Shown here one piece after another: positions 1 through 9,125 of a stretch of 61,115 bases of DNA. The position numbers and the translations under genes were made by a program. The DNA is taken from positions 456,429 through 517,543 of the forward strand of contig PHBC01000002.1 of the NCBI GenBank assembly GCA_002840505.1. The letters run 5' to 3'. This stretch comes from Deltaproteobacteria bacterium HGW-Deltaproteobacteria-2 (lineage in GTDB: Bacteria > Desulfobacterota > Syntrophia > Syntrophales > Smithellaceae). Under the pieces are notes generated by a model. That model searched no databases. It was not told the origin of the DNA and saw only the letters and a list, made by a program, of their open reading frames with translations. How positions within the stretch are numbered: position 1 is the stretch's first letter; each line of letters starts with the position of its first letter.

Positions 1-74
1 GTGAGTGAAGGGGTTCGAACCCTCGACCTCCGGGGCCACAACCCGGCACTCTAACCAGCTGAGCTACACCCACC
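1..74 (-). tRNA. tRNA-His (anticodon GUG)
   Basis: Read on the minus strand the cloverleaf is complete: acceptor GTGGGTG pairs with CACTCAC, and the anticodon stem CCGGG/CCCGG encloses the loop TTGTGGC with anticodon GTG. The extra G at position -1 typical of tRNA-His is base 74. The discriminator and any CCA lie beyond the left edge of the window. It is separated by 11 bases from the tRNA-Arg gene upstream and is probably co-transcribed with it. Confidence 0.95.
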
Positions 75-85
75 ATTTTTCGCTT

Positions 86-162
86 TGGTGCGCCTGGAGG
101 GATTCGAACTCTCGGCCCACGGATTAGAAGTCCGTTGCTCTATCCAACTGAGCTACAGGCGC
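86..162 (-). tRNA. tRNA-Arg (anticodon UCU)
   Basis: Minus-strand cloverleaf with acceptor GCGCCTG/CAGGCGC, anticodon stem ACGGA/TCCGT around loop CTTCTAA (anticodon TCT, reads AGA/AGG), a standard T-loop GTTCGAATC, discriminator A and an encoded CCA end (86-88). Length including CCA is 77 bases. Confidence 0.96.
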
Positions 163-194
163 ATTTTTTTAACCATGTGCCAAAAAGATTTAGC

Positions 195-223
195 GTCTTA
201 TCGTCTTAGCCTTCTTTTGTCAA
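195..223 (-). promoter_or_regulatory. Sigma70-type promoter of the tRNA-Arg/tRNA-His pair
   Basis: On the minus strand TTGACA (223-218) is followed after 17 bases by TAAGAC (200-195). The predicted start is near 188, about 25 bases before the tRNA-Arg 5' end. The remaining stretch up to 424 shows no gene. Confidence 0.6.
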
Positions 224-424
224 GACATAATACTGATGAAATTTAAACAATCTTAAACTTGTATTTACTACCGGACACTATATCACGGACATAATACCCT
301 ACGCTTTGTCCCCACCGCTTCGGGATTCAACTTACCAATATGCTGCGCCTAAAGTGACCTTCAGGTTATTCGCTTTCGGATTTGGAGTTTCGCGAATAAT
401 AAAATCCTGTTAAAAAATCATCGG

Positions 425-2161
425 TTATTTAACATAACCTGCTATGCCGTCAAATTTATATATTCTTTTATTAATTTTTCCTCCTTGAAGATCCGTCGAA
501 TAAAAATAGTGACCCGTTTTTGCATTATACCAGCGATAAAGCTCTCTGGTATTGGTAAGTTTTGATGTCGCAATGTTACCTATCATGCCTTCATATATAT
601 ATCCCCGCAGGTCTTTTCCCCCGCCAGTATAATTATAATGGTAGAAATGACTTTTTTTCTGCGGATTATACCAGCGATAGAAAGAGACTGTTCCAGGATT
701 GTCCGGCTTAAATAACCGGAAAGCTATTCCCTCTTTCACATATCTATTTTGAATCAATCTTTTTGTTTCCGCCTGAGGATCAGCCGTAAACAGATAATCA
801 GTCCCGTTGTAATATCTGTAAATATCCACAACCTTCAATATATTTTCTGGAAGCACTTCTGCAAAAATCTCAACTAAAGCTTCACCCCTGTTTGTATCAA
901 ATACAATATCATCAACGTAATTGCCCGGATCGATTTGCCCCGCATTGAAAGAAACGTTGAGATAATTTGTTTGTCTGGTCGTCGCACCGGAATTGGGCAC
1001 AATTTTTATACTTCCTTCGGGGAAATAAGCCGTACGTCCTCCCAGTATTTTCACTCCTTCAAATACCAAACGGCTGTTTTTACTGACTATAGTAAAAACA
1101 TGTGGACCATCGGCAAGTCCTTCCGCCACCAATAGTTCTCCTTTATTTTCTTCCATGTCTTCAAACAACTCAATATTCTCAATCGAATTTTTATCAATGG
1201 ACATGGATATATTGACTTCATCTTCCTGATAAGTTGCTAAATACAGAATTATTCCTGTTCCATTGAAATTAACCTTGATAAAGTTTTCACCTTCCGCACC
1301 AGAAGGATAGCCATTGCTTTCCTTCCACTGGCCCATTATTTCAATTTTATCTTTTAAATTAACTGGAACATTATATACACCGTGTCCCCGCACTTCTTCA
1401 TTGATAAATGATATATATTTGCCCTGATGAAAATCATCAGGAAAATCTTCTTTCGCATGTTTTCTTGCCGCTACCGACCATTTCAACATTTCTTTACCGC
1501 TGTTGCTTACCATTATTTTTTTGGAAACTGTTTTCCCCTGCAGGATGCTTCCCATATCGAGTCGTAAAGGATTTAGATTAATTGAAGGATTTTTCTGAGT
1601 ATAACCTATTGTAAACATGGCAAAGATTGTTTTCTGACCATCTGAAGAATTAATTTCTATCGCTGTTTTATGCGCGCCTGCCTGAAATTCTTTTCGGCAG
1701 ATAAGCTTTTCACTTCCTGATTCAAGTTTCATTTCCACATAACTGGATGTACTTTTTTGTTCGTCCTCTGATTCTTTAGGCAGCAACCGAATTCCCACTT
1801 GCAGGGAACCGGAATTATTTTTTATTACGCCTGATAATTTACGGTTTTCTAATTTTTTCCACCCACCAGGACCATCTGTTGACCAATCAACAAAATCAGA
1901 ACTTATACTCTTTAATGTAAATACTCCTTCGCTTGACTTATCTGCACTAATAGTTCCTAAATTAATTTCCTGCGGTTTTACCGTCAATATTTGCTGTGTG
2001 GACTGTTTTTCATCCTTATCCAATGGTTTCTGAATGTTTTGCTTTATAACCGGATGACTCTTTTTCTGACTTAAACTGTCTTGGGCAAAGACAGTCATAG
2101 GATAAACAATCATTACTAAAGTTATAATGATAAAATAATTTTTTATCTTCAATATAAACAC
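425..2161 (-). CDS. Exported protein with C-terminal DUF5648 repeats
   Basis: A 578-residue protein with a signal peptide: basic start, hydrophobic run, and a likely cleavage after VFA at about residue 26. The middle (about residues 58-440) is a series of beta-rich stretches, two of which start with a Pro-x-x-(I/L)-(N/D)-(L/M)-G pattern like DUF1573/Ig-like domains of surface proteins. The last ~135 residues hold three copies of a Tyr-Arg-(W/Y)-Tyr-Asn unit (IYRYYNGTDY, FYRWYNPQKKSHFY, LYRWYNAKTGHYFY), which is the signature of DUF5648, a short repeat found at the C-terminus of secreted proteins and often near lectin or hydrolase domains. No catalytic motif was seen. The protein is probably periplasmic or on the cell surface. 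It is transcribed away from dprA, from which it is separated by 290 bases of promoter region. Confidence 0.8.
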   Translation of the reverse strand: MFILKIKNYFIIITLVMIVYPMTVFAQDSLSQKKSHPVIKQNIQKPLDKDEKQSTQQILTVKPQEINLGTISADKSSEGVFTLKSISSDFVDWSTDGPGGWKKLENRKLSGVIKNNSGSLQVGIRLLPKESEDEQKSTSSYVEMKLESGSEKLICRKEFQAGAHKTAIEINSSDGQKTIFAMFTIGYTQKNPSINLNPLRLDMGSILQGKTVSKKIMVSNSGKEMLKWSVAARKHAKEDFPDDFHQGKYISFINEEVRGHGVYNVPVNLKDKIEIMGQWKESNGYPSGAEGENFIKVNFNGTGIILYLATYQEDEVNISMSIDKNSIENIELFEDMEENKGELLVAEGLADGPHVFTIVSKNSRLVFEGVKILGGRTAYFPEGSIKIVPNSGATTRQTNYLNVSFNAGQIDPGNYVDDIVFDTNRGEALVEIFAEVLPENILKVVDIYRYYNGTDYLFTADPQAETKRLIQNRYVKEGIAFRLFKPDNPGTVSFYRWYNPQKKSHFYHYNYTGGGKDLRGYIYEGMIGNIATSKLTNTRELYRWYNAKTGHYFYSTDLQGGKINKRIYKFDGIAGYVK

Positions 2162-2317
2162 TCCTTAAAAACACTGTTGTGTTCCTAACTCAAAGCTCTG
2201 AATTGCGCAACTATTTTAAAACTTTTGGCAGGAAAAATCATCAGGTTTAAATTTTAAGATTATATTATCCTATGTCCATAGTTTTATAATTAAAGTGTAA
2301 TATCATTTTTAAAAGAC

Positions 2318-2345
2318 TTGACATACATGGCAAACAAGATATAGC
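2318..2345 (+). promoter_or_regulatory. Promoter candidate for dprA
   Basis: TTGACA (2318-2323), 16-base spacer, TATAGC (2340-2345). It lies about 105 bases before the dprA ATG in the divergent intergenic region 2162-2451. Confidence 0.5.
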
Positions 2346-2451
2346 TTTCTCCCAATTTTTCGTTTATCCCGTCAGAAGTGCAAAGTTCTTCAAACGGGGT
2401 AAAAAACTAAATCCACAAAACAAAATTTCTGATTTAAAAGATCAGGTAATT

Positions 2452-3576
2452 ATGAATTACAGTATTCTAAAATACTGGATCGCACTAAAATCTATCTCCG
2501 GCGTCGGCAATATTACTTTTCTGGCACTAATGGATAAGTTTGACTCTATATCAGATATTTTTACCGCACCCCTTTCAGAATTAAGAGTAATTCCCGGAAT
2601 TTCCCAAAATACCGCTACAGCTATTGCCGGTTTCAAAAACTGGGACAAGGTTAAAGAAGAACTTGAACTTTTGGATAAAAACAAAATCAATGTAATTACT
2701 TGCCAGGACAAACTTTATCCAGCGAAACTATTGAATATTTATGATCGTCCTCCTTTAATATATGTTCGCGGCAATTTAAAGAACGAAGATATAAATATCG
2801 CTATAGTCGGCTCACGAATGGCCAGCACATATGGCAAATACACAACAGAAAAAATCAGCCGCGAACTCGCTCTTAAAGGTTTAACAATAGTCAGCGGTAT
2901 GGCCCGGGGTATTGATTCCACAGCCCACCGTGGAGCTTTAACAGCACACGGCAGAACTATTGCTGTTCTGGGCAGCGGACTGGACGTTATTTATCCGCCG
3001 GAAAACAAAAAATTGTTTGATGATATTATTCAAAATGGTGCGGTTATTTCTGAATTTCCGCCAGGAACACCGCCACTTTCAGCCAATTTCCCGACACGTA
3101 ATCGTATAATCAGCGGCATGTCCTACGGCGTTGTAATTGTAGAAGCCGGAGAAAAAAGCGGCTCCCTTATTACGGCAAGACTCGCACTGGAACAGGGACG
3201 GGAAGTCTTTGCTGTTCCCGGAAGTATCGATTCCGCAGGTTCGCGCGGAACAAATAAATTGATTAAACAGGGTGCAATATTAATTGAAAATATCGATGAT
3301 ATCCTGGATGAAATCATGCCGCAGCTTGAATTTACGACAGCATTGAAAATACCCAAGGCTTCCGGCGCTGAAATAATTGAGAAAAAAAGCCATGAAATAC
3401 TGGATGAAGTTGATCAGAAGATATTTGATTTTGTTTCCCAAGGCCGCATTCATATTGATGATTTGATTTCTTCTACAGGCTTGCCATCCGCCGGTATCTT
3501 GAGCGCATTGACAAAGATGGAATTGCGAGGAATTGTTGAGCAGCATCCGGGTAAATTTTTCTCTCTAAAAAAATAA
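2452..3576 (+). CDS. dprA: DNA-processing protein DprA (Smf)
   Basis: A 374-residue member of the DprA/Smf family, which loads RecA onto incoming single-stranded DNA during transformation and recombination. An N-terminal helix-hairpin-helix/SAM-like region (residues about 10-65) precedes the Rossmann-fold DNA-binding domain (about 85-290). That domain carries the family motifs VGSRMAS, SGMARGIDSTAH, VLGSGLDVIYPPEN, SEFPPGTPP, FPTRNRIISGM and GSLITARLALEQGREVFAVPG. A C-terminal winged-helix region (about 310-374) completes the long form of the family. The arrangement dprA-topA is a widely conserved gene order. Whether the cell is naturally competent cannot be judged from this gene, because dprA is kept in many non-competent bacteria. 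Confidence 0.95.
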   Translation: MNYSILKYWIALKSISGVGNITFLALMDKFDSISDIFTAPLSELRVIPGISQNTATAIAGFKNWDKVKEELELLDKNKINVITCQDKLYPAKLLNIYDRPPLIYVRGNLKNEDINIAIVGSRMASTYGKYTTEKISRELALKGLTIVSGMARGIDSTAHRGALTAHGRTIAVLGSGLDVIYPPENKKLFDDIIQNGAVISEFPPGTPPLSANFPTRNRIISGMSYGVVIVEAGEKSGSLITARLALEQGREVFAVPGSIDSAGSRGTNKLIKQGAILIENIDDILDEIMPQLEFTTALKIPKASGAEIIEKKSHEILDEVDQKIFDFVSQGRIHIDDLISSTGLPSAGILSALTKMELRGIVEQHPGKFFSLKK

Positions 3577-3842
3577 TTATTTATATTTATATCGTCATTG
3601 AAATGATAAAATTTATCTTTACAAAACATTTTCTTCCATTTATAGGGGCACTTTATTTGTGAGAATCAAACTTTAAAAGCGAAGGGCATGACCTAAATGT
3701 CACACGTTAAAGTTTGTGAGTCGTAACGAGACTAGCCGAAACGAATCCCGACGAGTCGGGATGAAGTTTGGAGTTATAGTCGAATTATTCCGCTAAAAGC
3801 GGAGGGTTTCATACCCGTTTTTTTCAAATTGAAAGGGTGTTT
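3577..3842 (+). other. dprA-topA intergenic region with three hairpins
   Basis: No gene is seen here. There is a 10-bp inverted repeat CAAACTTTAA/TTAAAGTTTG (3667-3676, 3707-3716), a perfect hairpin ATCCCGAC-GA-GTCGGGAT (about 3746-3763), and a small hairpin CCGCT-AAA-AGCGG (about 3790-3802) just before the topA ribosome-binding site. None is followed by a T-run, so they are not plain terminators. They may be remains of a small repeat or act on topA mRNA. Confidence 0.4.
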
Positions 3843-6173
3843 ATGGCGAATTCTTTAGTTATTGTGGAATCTCCCACTAAAGTTAAAACTATAAAAAAGT
3901 TTCTCGGAGCCGATTTTAATGCTGTGGCTTCTATGGGACATGTGAAAGATTTACCGAAAAGCACTCTGGGCATTGATCTGGAAAAAGACTTCGAACCGAC
4001 ATACAATGTAATCGAAACAAAAAAGAAAACCATCGATGATCTGAAAAAAGCTGCGAAGAGCGCGGAAAATATTTACCTCGCCCCCGATCCTGACCGGGAA
4101 GGAGAAGCAATCGCCTGGCATATAGCGGAAATCATCAACGCTAAGAATAAAAATATTTATCGCGTTCTGTTCAACGATTTAACCAAAAACACCGTTATCG
4201 AAGCCATCAAAAATCCACTGCAACTTGATTTTAATAAATATGAAGCTCAGCAGACAAGACGTATTCTCGATCGTCTGGTTGGTTATCAGATCAGCCCTGT
4301 TTTGTGGGACAAGGTCAAAAGGGGCCTGAGCGCGGGACGCGTGCAATCAGTCGCCGTGCGCATGATTTGCGACCGTGAAGAAGAGATCAACAAGTTTGTT
4401 CCCGAAGAATACTGGAATCTGGTAGCGCAATTCGAAGGCAATAATCCGCCGCCCTTTGAAGCGAAGCTTCTTAAAGTTGACGGCAAAAAAGCCAAAGTAA
4501 CTACAGGCGAACAGGCCGCAAATCTGGCCGCGAAACTCAAGGAAGCGGATTTCAGTGTCGAAAAACTGGAAAAAAAAGAAGTCAAACGTTCCGTACCGCC
4601 GCCTTTTACAACAAGCAAACTCCAGCAGGAAGCTTCCCGCTGGCTGCGTTTTTCAGCAAAAAAAACCATGATGGTTGCTCAGAAATTATACGAAGGAATA
4701 GAACTGGGTAAAGAAGGTTCCGTCGGTCTGATCACTTATATGAGAACAGATTCTTTCCGGATAGCTGAAGAGGCTATTAAAGACGTGCGCGATTATATCA
4801 GAGAAAATTATTCTTCAGATTATCTGCCGCACAAACCTCATTTTTATAAAAACTCGCAAAAAGCTCAGGATGCCCATGAAGCGATTCGTCCCTCTAAAAT
4901 GACGTACAAACCAAAAGATATAAAAAACTATCTGTCTGCAGATCAATTTAAACTTTATCAGCTCATCTGGAACCGCTTTGTTGCCAGCCAGATGAACCCG
5001 GCAATTCTTGATCAGACTACCATTGACATAGCGGGCGCCGGTTGCATCTTCCGCGCTCAGGGACAGATCATGAAATTCCCCGGCTTTACCATTGTCTATA
5101 CCGAAGGCAAGGACGATAAAGAAGAAAATGGTAACGGCAACGATAAACTTCTGCCGGAAGTCAGCGAAAAAGAAAAACTCAAGCTACTTAAGCTGAATAC
5201 GGAACAGAAATTCACGCAGCCGCCGCCGCGTTTTTCGGAAGCATCGCTTGTGCGCGAGTTGGAGGAAAAAGGAATCGGACGTCCCAGCACTTATGCGACC
5301 ATTATCTCCACCATTCAGGATCGCGAATATGTCAGTCTGGAAAAAGGGAAATTCCACCCTTCTGAATTGGGAATGACGGTCACTCAACTTCTGGTAAAAA
5401 GTTTCCCGACGGTTCTGGATCTGGCCTTCACCGCGGATATGGAAAACAAACTCGACGCCATCGAAAGCGGCGAAAGCAAACGCGTGGAAACACTCAAAGA
5501 GTTTTATACTCTTTTTGCCGACGAACTGAAGAAAGCCAAAACGGAAATGAAAAACCTCAAACAAGAGGAGACTCCAACCGATCTGGTTTGCGAAAAATGC
5601 AACTCTCCGATGGTGATTAAATGGGGGAAAAACGGAAGATTCCTCTGCTGTTCCAATTATCCCAAATGCAAGAACACTATGAATTTCACCCATGACGAAA
5701 ACGGAAAGGTAACGCACGTGGAAACAAAAACAACGGAAATCAAATGCAATAAATGCGGTAAAAATATGATTGTCAAAGAGGGACGTTTCGGACAGTTTCT
5801 GGCCTGCTCGAATTATCCGGAATGTAAAAACACAATGACTGCAACAAAAAACGAAAATGGCGAAATCGTCGCTCAGGAAGCGCCGACAACCGATGAGGTT
5901 TGCGAAAAGTGCGGCAAACCCATGGCCATCAAACGTGGACGTTACGGTCAGTTCCTCGGCTGCACAGGTTATCCCGAATGTAAAAATATCAAAAAAATGG
6001 GCAAGGACGGCAAAGTAACAAATCAGGAACCCGTATTGTCGGACGAAAACTGCGAACTGTGCGGCAAACCCATGGCCGTTAAGCGCGGACGTTTTGGACA
6101 GTTCCTGGGTTGCACCGGTTACCCCGAATGCAAAAACATCAAGAAAATACCAAAGAACAAACCCAGTGAGTAA
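3843..6173 (+). CDS. topA: DNA topoisomerase I (type IA) with four C-terminal zinc fingers
   Basis: Relaxes negatively supercoiled DNA by cutting one strand through a tyrosine. The TOPRIM domain is at the start (LVIVESPTK; acidic motif DPDREGEAIAWH), followed by the type IA core with active-site Tyr299 in GLITYMRTDS. From Cys583 on, four zinc-ribbon units follow, each Cys-x2-Cys...Cys-x5-(Y)P-x-C with a central GRFGQFL/GRYGQFL core. Start: a GTG 6 bases upstream is in frame, but AAAGGG at 3832-3837 sits 5 bases before the ATG at 3843, giving 776 residues beginning MANSLVIVES. The stop codon overlaps the trmFO start by 8 bases, so the two genes are translationally coupled. Confidence 0.96.
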   Translation: MANSLVIVESPTKVKTIKKFLGADFNAVASMGHVKDLPKSTLGIDLEKDFEPTYNVIETKKKTIDDLKKAAKSAENIYLAPDPDREGEAIAWHIAEIINAKNKNIYRVLFNDLTKNTVIEAIKNPLQLDFNKYEAQQTRRILDRLVGYQISPVLWDKVKRGLSAGRVQSVAVRMICDREEEINKFVPEEYWNLVAQFEGNNPPPFEAKLLKVDGKKAKVTTGEQAANLAAKLKEADFSVEKLEKKEVKRSVPPPFTTSKLQQEASRWLRFSAKKTMMVAQKLYEGIELGKEGSVGLITYMRTDSFRIAEEAIKDVRDYIRENYSSDYLPHKPHFYKNSQKAQDAHEAIRPSKMTYKPKDIKNYLSADQFKLYQLIWNRFVASQMNPAILDQTTIDIAGAGCIFRAQGQIMKFPGFTIVYTEGKDDKEENGNGNDKLLPEVSEKEKLKLLKLNTEQKFTQPPPRFSEASLVRELEEKGIGRPSTYATIISTIQDREYVSLEKGKFHPSELGMTVTQLLVKSFPTVLDLAFTADMENKLDAIESGESKRVETLKEFYTLFADELKKAKTEMKNLKQEETPTDLVCEKCNSPMVIKWGKNGRFLCCSNYPKCKNTMNFTHDENGKVTHVETKTTEIKCNKCGKNMIVKEGRFGQFLACSNYPECKNTMTATKNENGEIVAQEAPTTDEVCEKCGKPMAIKRGRYGQFLGCTGYPECKNIKKMGKDGKVTNQEPVLSDENCELCGKPMAVKRGRFGQFLGCTGYPECKNIKKIPKNKPSE

Positions 6174-7491
6174 ATCTGATCAGGTCATAATCATCGGCGG
6201 AGGATTGGCCGGCTGCGAAGCTGCCTGGCAACTGCTGCGGCGGGGTCATACGGTTCATCTGTATGAAATGAAGCCGCAAAAATTTTCGCCAGCCCATAAG
6301 ATGGAAAATCTGGCGGAACTGGTTTGCAGTAACTCTCTTAAATCCAACTCTCTGGACAACGCACACGGCCTGCTCAAGGAAGAAATGCGCCGTCTCCATT
6401 CCTTAATAATATCTGCGGCAGACAGCACCGCCGTTGCCGCGGGTTCCGCTCTGGCAGTAGACCGATTTTTGTTCGCCCGGGAAGTGGAAACGCAACTAAA
6501 TCAACAAAAAAACTTTTCACTTCACAGAACTGAAATTACGGAAATTCCGGAAGAAGTGTTAACGATAATTGCTACCGGCCCGCTTACTTCCGACGCGCTG
6601 GCGCAGGAAATATCCCGTATACTAAAGAGCTCTTATTTATATTTTTACGATGCCATTGCTCCAATAGTCGAAGCCGATTCAATTAATATGAACAAGGTCT
6701 TCCTGGCTTCGCGCTATGATAAGGGCACGCCGGATTATTTAAATTGCCCTTTATCCGAAGAAGAATACAAACGCTTTCATCAGGAGCTGCTGTCCGGAGA
6801 AAAAGTTCTTGCCAAAGCATTTGAAGATGTCAAACATTTTGAAGGATGCCTGCCTGTAGAAGTGCTGGCCGCTCGCGGTGAAAACACACTCGCCTTCGGT
6901 TCGATGAAGCCGGTGGGATTGATCGATCCGCACACGGGTGTAATGCCTTATGCCGTTGTTCAACTACGCAGGGAAAATTCATCCGGCACTCTTTTTAACA
7001 TGGTCGGATTTCAAACAAAACTGACCTGGCCTGAGCAACAACGTATTTTTCGCCTGATTCCCGGCCTGGAAAACGCCGAGTTTGCCCGGTACGGTAGTAT
7101 TCACCGCAATACTTATGTCAACTCACCTTCTCTTCTCGCGCCTTCCCTGCAACTAAAGAACAATGAAAATATTTTTCTTGCCGGTCAGATTACCGGCGTG
7201 GAAGGATATACTGAATCAACAGCCATGGGACTTTTGGCCGGACTGAATGCCGCCTTCATTGTTGAAGGGAAAAAACTCCAGCCACCACCAGCTCAAACAG
7301 CCATCGGAGCATTGCTCCGTTATATAACTTCTGCCGAATCTGCCGATCACTTTCAGCCCATGAATATTAATTTTGGTCTATTGGATACATTACGTGGTAA
7401 AAAATTAAGAAAAAGAGACAAAAATATTCTTTATGTAAGTCAGGCATTACGGTCTTTGAATGATTGGACGACCGCTCAATTTTTAAATTAA
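6166..7491 (+). CDS. trmFO: tRNA (uracil-54-C5)-methyltransferase, folate/FAD dependent
   Basis: TrmFO makes ribothymidine-54 in the T-loop of tRNA with methylene-tetrahydrofolate as carbon donor and FAD as reductant. The FAD dinucleotide-binding motif IIGGGLAGCEAA is at residues about 7-18. It is followed by the TrmFO-specific LVCSNSLKSNSLDNAHGLLK, GFQTKLTWPEQQRIF, and the closing FLAGQITGVEGYTESTAMG. An in-frame ATG at 6094 would add 24 residues that lie wholly inside topA. The GTG at 6166 gives 441 residues, the usual family length, and starts with the beta-strand leading into the FAD motif. The topA-trmFO pair is common in Firmicutes and Deltaproteobacteria. Confidence 0.94.
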   Translation: MSKSDQVIIIGGGLAGCEAAWQLLRRGHTVHLYEMKPQKFSPAHKMENLAELVCSNSLKSNSLDNAHGLLKEEMRRLHSLIISAADSTAVAAGSALAVDRFLFAREVETQLNQQKNFSLHRTEITEIPEEVLTIIATGPLTSDALAQEISRILKSSYLYFYDAIAPIVEADSINMNKVFLASRYDKGTPDYLNCPLSEEEYKRFHQELLSGEKVLAKAFEDVKHFEGCLPVEVLAARGENTLAFGSMKPVGLIDPHTGVMPYAVVQLRRENSSGTLFNMVGFQTKLTWPEQQRIFRLIPGLENAEFARYGSIHRNTYVNSPSLLAPSLQLKNNENIFLAGQITGVEGYTESTAMGLLAGLNAAFIVEGKKLQPPPAQTAIGALLRYITSAESADHFQPMNINFGLLDTLRGKKLRKRDKNILYVSQALRSLNDWTTAQFLN

Positions 7492-7502
7492 TACATATTC
7501 TA

Positions 7503-7531
7503 TTGACATACAAAACGATTTCCTTTATATT
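7503..7531 (+). promoter_or_regulatory. Promoter of the NDK-like gene
   Basis: TTGACA (7503-7508), 17-base spacer, TATATT (7526-7531). The predicted start near 7538 leaves a 73-base leader before the ATG at 7611, with AAGGAG about 8 bases before the start codon. Confidence 0.65.
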
Positions 7532-7610
7532 ATACAGATCCAACAACAAGTTTTTATCTAATAACAACTTTGTTAAACTACCATATACTTCAATATCAAG
7601 GAGAACTTAA

Positions 7611-8351
7611 ATGCCAATGCAAATCTTTCGCAGCTCGCTTGTGCTTATAAAGCCAGATGCTCTTAAAAACTCATTAACCGGATACATACTTTCACAATTT
7701 TCTCATTTTCATGCCGGATTGCGTTTTGCAGCCTTAAAGGTTGTCTCCGTAAACCATACCTTGGCCGAAGAGCACTATGCAGAACATAAAGGCAAATTTT
7801 TCTACGCTTCGCTCCTGCAATATATCCGAGGTTTTATCCATTTTCCTGATGATCCGGGGAAACGCAGGGTTATCGCGATTTTATATCAGGGACCAAATGC
7901 CATCAAGACTATAAGAACTATCTGCGGGCCAACAAATCCCCACGAAGCAAGGCAGAAAAATCCGGGCTGTATTCGCGCACTCGGAACTGTCGTTCCTCTA
8001 AACGATGAAAAAGGTAAATTCATCGGGAACAGAACGGATAACCTCATTCATGCCTCAGCAAACCCGGAAGATGCGGAGCGAGAAATCAAACTCTGGTTCC
8101 TACCCACAGATATACCACCGATTATGCGCAGCTTTCCCACAGAAATTAACGAAGACTATTATTATTATAAGGACTCTGTGATAACTACAATCCCCAAAAG
8201 GGGTAGTTTCTGTTTCCTCTCGCCCGGAGATATAGTCTGGAAATCCGATTTAAAAGTGCTGCGACAGCTAAAAGAAGGCAGAAAGCTGGATTATTCGGTT
8301 AATGCCGTTATTGCCAAATACTTAATTAACAGAGAGAACGAAACTATTTAA
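7611..8351 (+). CDS. Nucleoside-diphosphate-kinase-like protein with C-terminal extension
   Basis: The first ~165 of 246 residues follow the nucleoside diphosphate kinase fold: LVLIKPDAL at the start, a Kpn-loop-like region, IRTICGPTNPHEA, and the active-site segment NLIHASANPEDAEREI with the phosphorylated histidine at His147 (usual form N-x-x-H-x-S-D). Housekeeping NDKs are ~140 residues, end soon after this motif, and have GxTNP...RGDF; here the second half of that motif is altered. An insertion (YIRGFIHFPDDPGKRR) replaces the usual nucleotide-contact loop, and ~80 extra residues follow with no domain I recognise. It could be a kinase of altered specificity or a regulatory relative. It is transcribed from its own promoter. 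Confidence 0.8.
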   Translation: MPMQIFRSSLVLIKPDALKNSLTGYILSQFSHFHAGLRFAALKVVSVNHTLAEEHYAEHKGKFFYASLLQYIRGFIHFPDDPGKRRVIAILYQGPNAIKTIRTICGPTNPHEARQKNPGCIRALGTVVPLNDEKGKFIGNRTDNLIHASANPEDAEREIKLWFLPTDIPPIMRSFPTEINEDYYYYKDSVITTIPKRGSFCFLSPGDIVWKSDLKVLRQLKEGRKLDYSVNAVIAKYLINRENETI

Positions 8352-8732
8352 ATCTTTTATTGGAAACTAACTAATCTATCACCGGATGCTGATAATTACA
8401 TATACTTCCGCTACTATAAACATAACTCAGAGAAATATCCTGCGGGCGAACATGTGTTGCCGTCCACAATGATTTTTTTTATCAAGCAGAAAGCTATTTA
8501 AAGCTAGCTATACTTCTGGCTTAATCATTATGAACAGAATGTTTTTTACAAGCCATATACGATTATTAAAAAACTCTTATCCAAAAATGCGAAAAACCAT
8601 TCTTCCATCAAGAAAAAGTAACCTGTTCACCCCTTTATTCAACCCTTTAGCGAAGCGATAAAGAACTATTTTTGTTGAAAATTAAGCTCTTCAATGATAG
8701 AGGCTCGTTTTGTTGGAGCATAAGAAAATATC
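8352..8732. other. Intergenic region, nothing clear
   Basis: No convincing gene, RNA or terminator. One short reading frame (8530-8661, 43 codons, basic) has no ribosome-binding site and is not called. Confidence 0.5.
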
Positions 8733-9125
8733 ATGCAAATATCGCAGAAAAGAAAAAACGACCAACAAGATAATTTACTGGAAGAATTACTGCGGGAGAA
8801 GGCGGCCGTATTGAGTCGTGCCGGCATGGCTGTAGATGATGCCATCGGGCAATTGACGTGTGTGAATCGGGAAATCGAAGGAAAGATTTCACTTTTAAAA
8901 GCTTTGAGCGGAAATGAGCACACCGCGGAGATATTGCAAAAAAAACAATTGATCCATGAAGAAATTAATTTGAGCATTGATCGATTCAATACTATCCGCC
9001 AAAAAGCTCAACTGCAATATTATTATCTGATTGTTACTCGTGAAGCACTGGGTTTGCGGCGGCATGAAATGATTCAGGAAATTTACCGGATTCCGGAAAA
9101 AAAAGAAAAAATAAAGGCAATTTAA
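8733..9125 (+). CDS. Small coiled-coil protein of unknown function
   Basis: 130 residues, mostly helical and charged, with heptad-like leucines and no cysteine-rich or membrane segment. The stop overlaps the pcm start (TTTAATGG), so the two are co-transcribed. The all-helical make-up recalls small chaperones such as FlgN, but I see no specific motif and do not name it. The start ATG lacks a strong ribosome-binding site. Confidence 0.7.
   Translation: MQISQKRKNDQQDNLLEELLREKAAVLSRAGMAVDDAIGQLTCVNREIEGKISLLKALSGNEHTAEILQKKQLIHEEINLSIDRFNTIRQKAQLQYYYLIVTREALGLRRHEMIQEIYRIPEKKEKIKAI

Noticed and set aside
241-424. Possible riboswitch-like GGGGACAAAGCG stretch after the DUF5648 gene
   Set aside because: Resembles the GEMM core only over a few bases; order and flanks do not fit, and it lies downstream of a gene, not in a leader.
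8530-8661. 43-codon basic reading frame before the small coiled-coil gene
   Set aside because: No ribosome-binding site, no family, and codon pattern no better than chance in this AT-rich gap.
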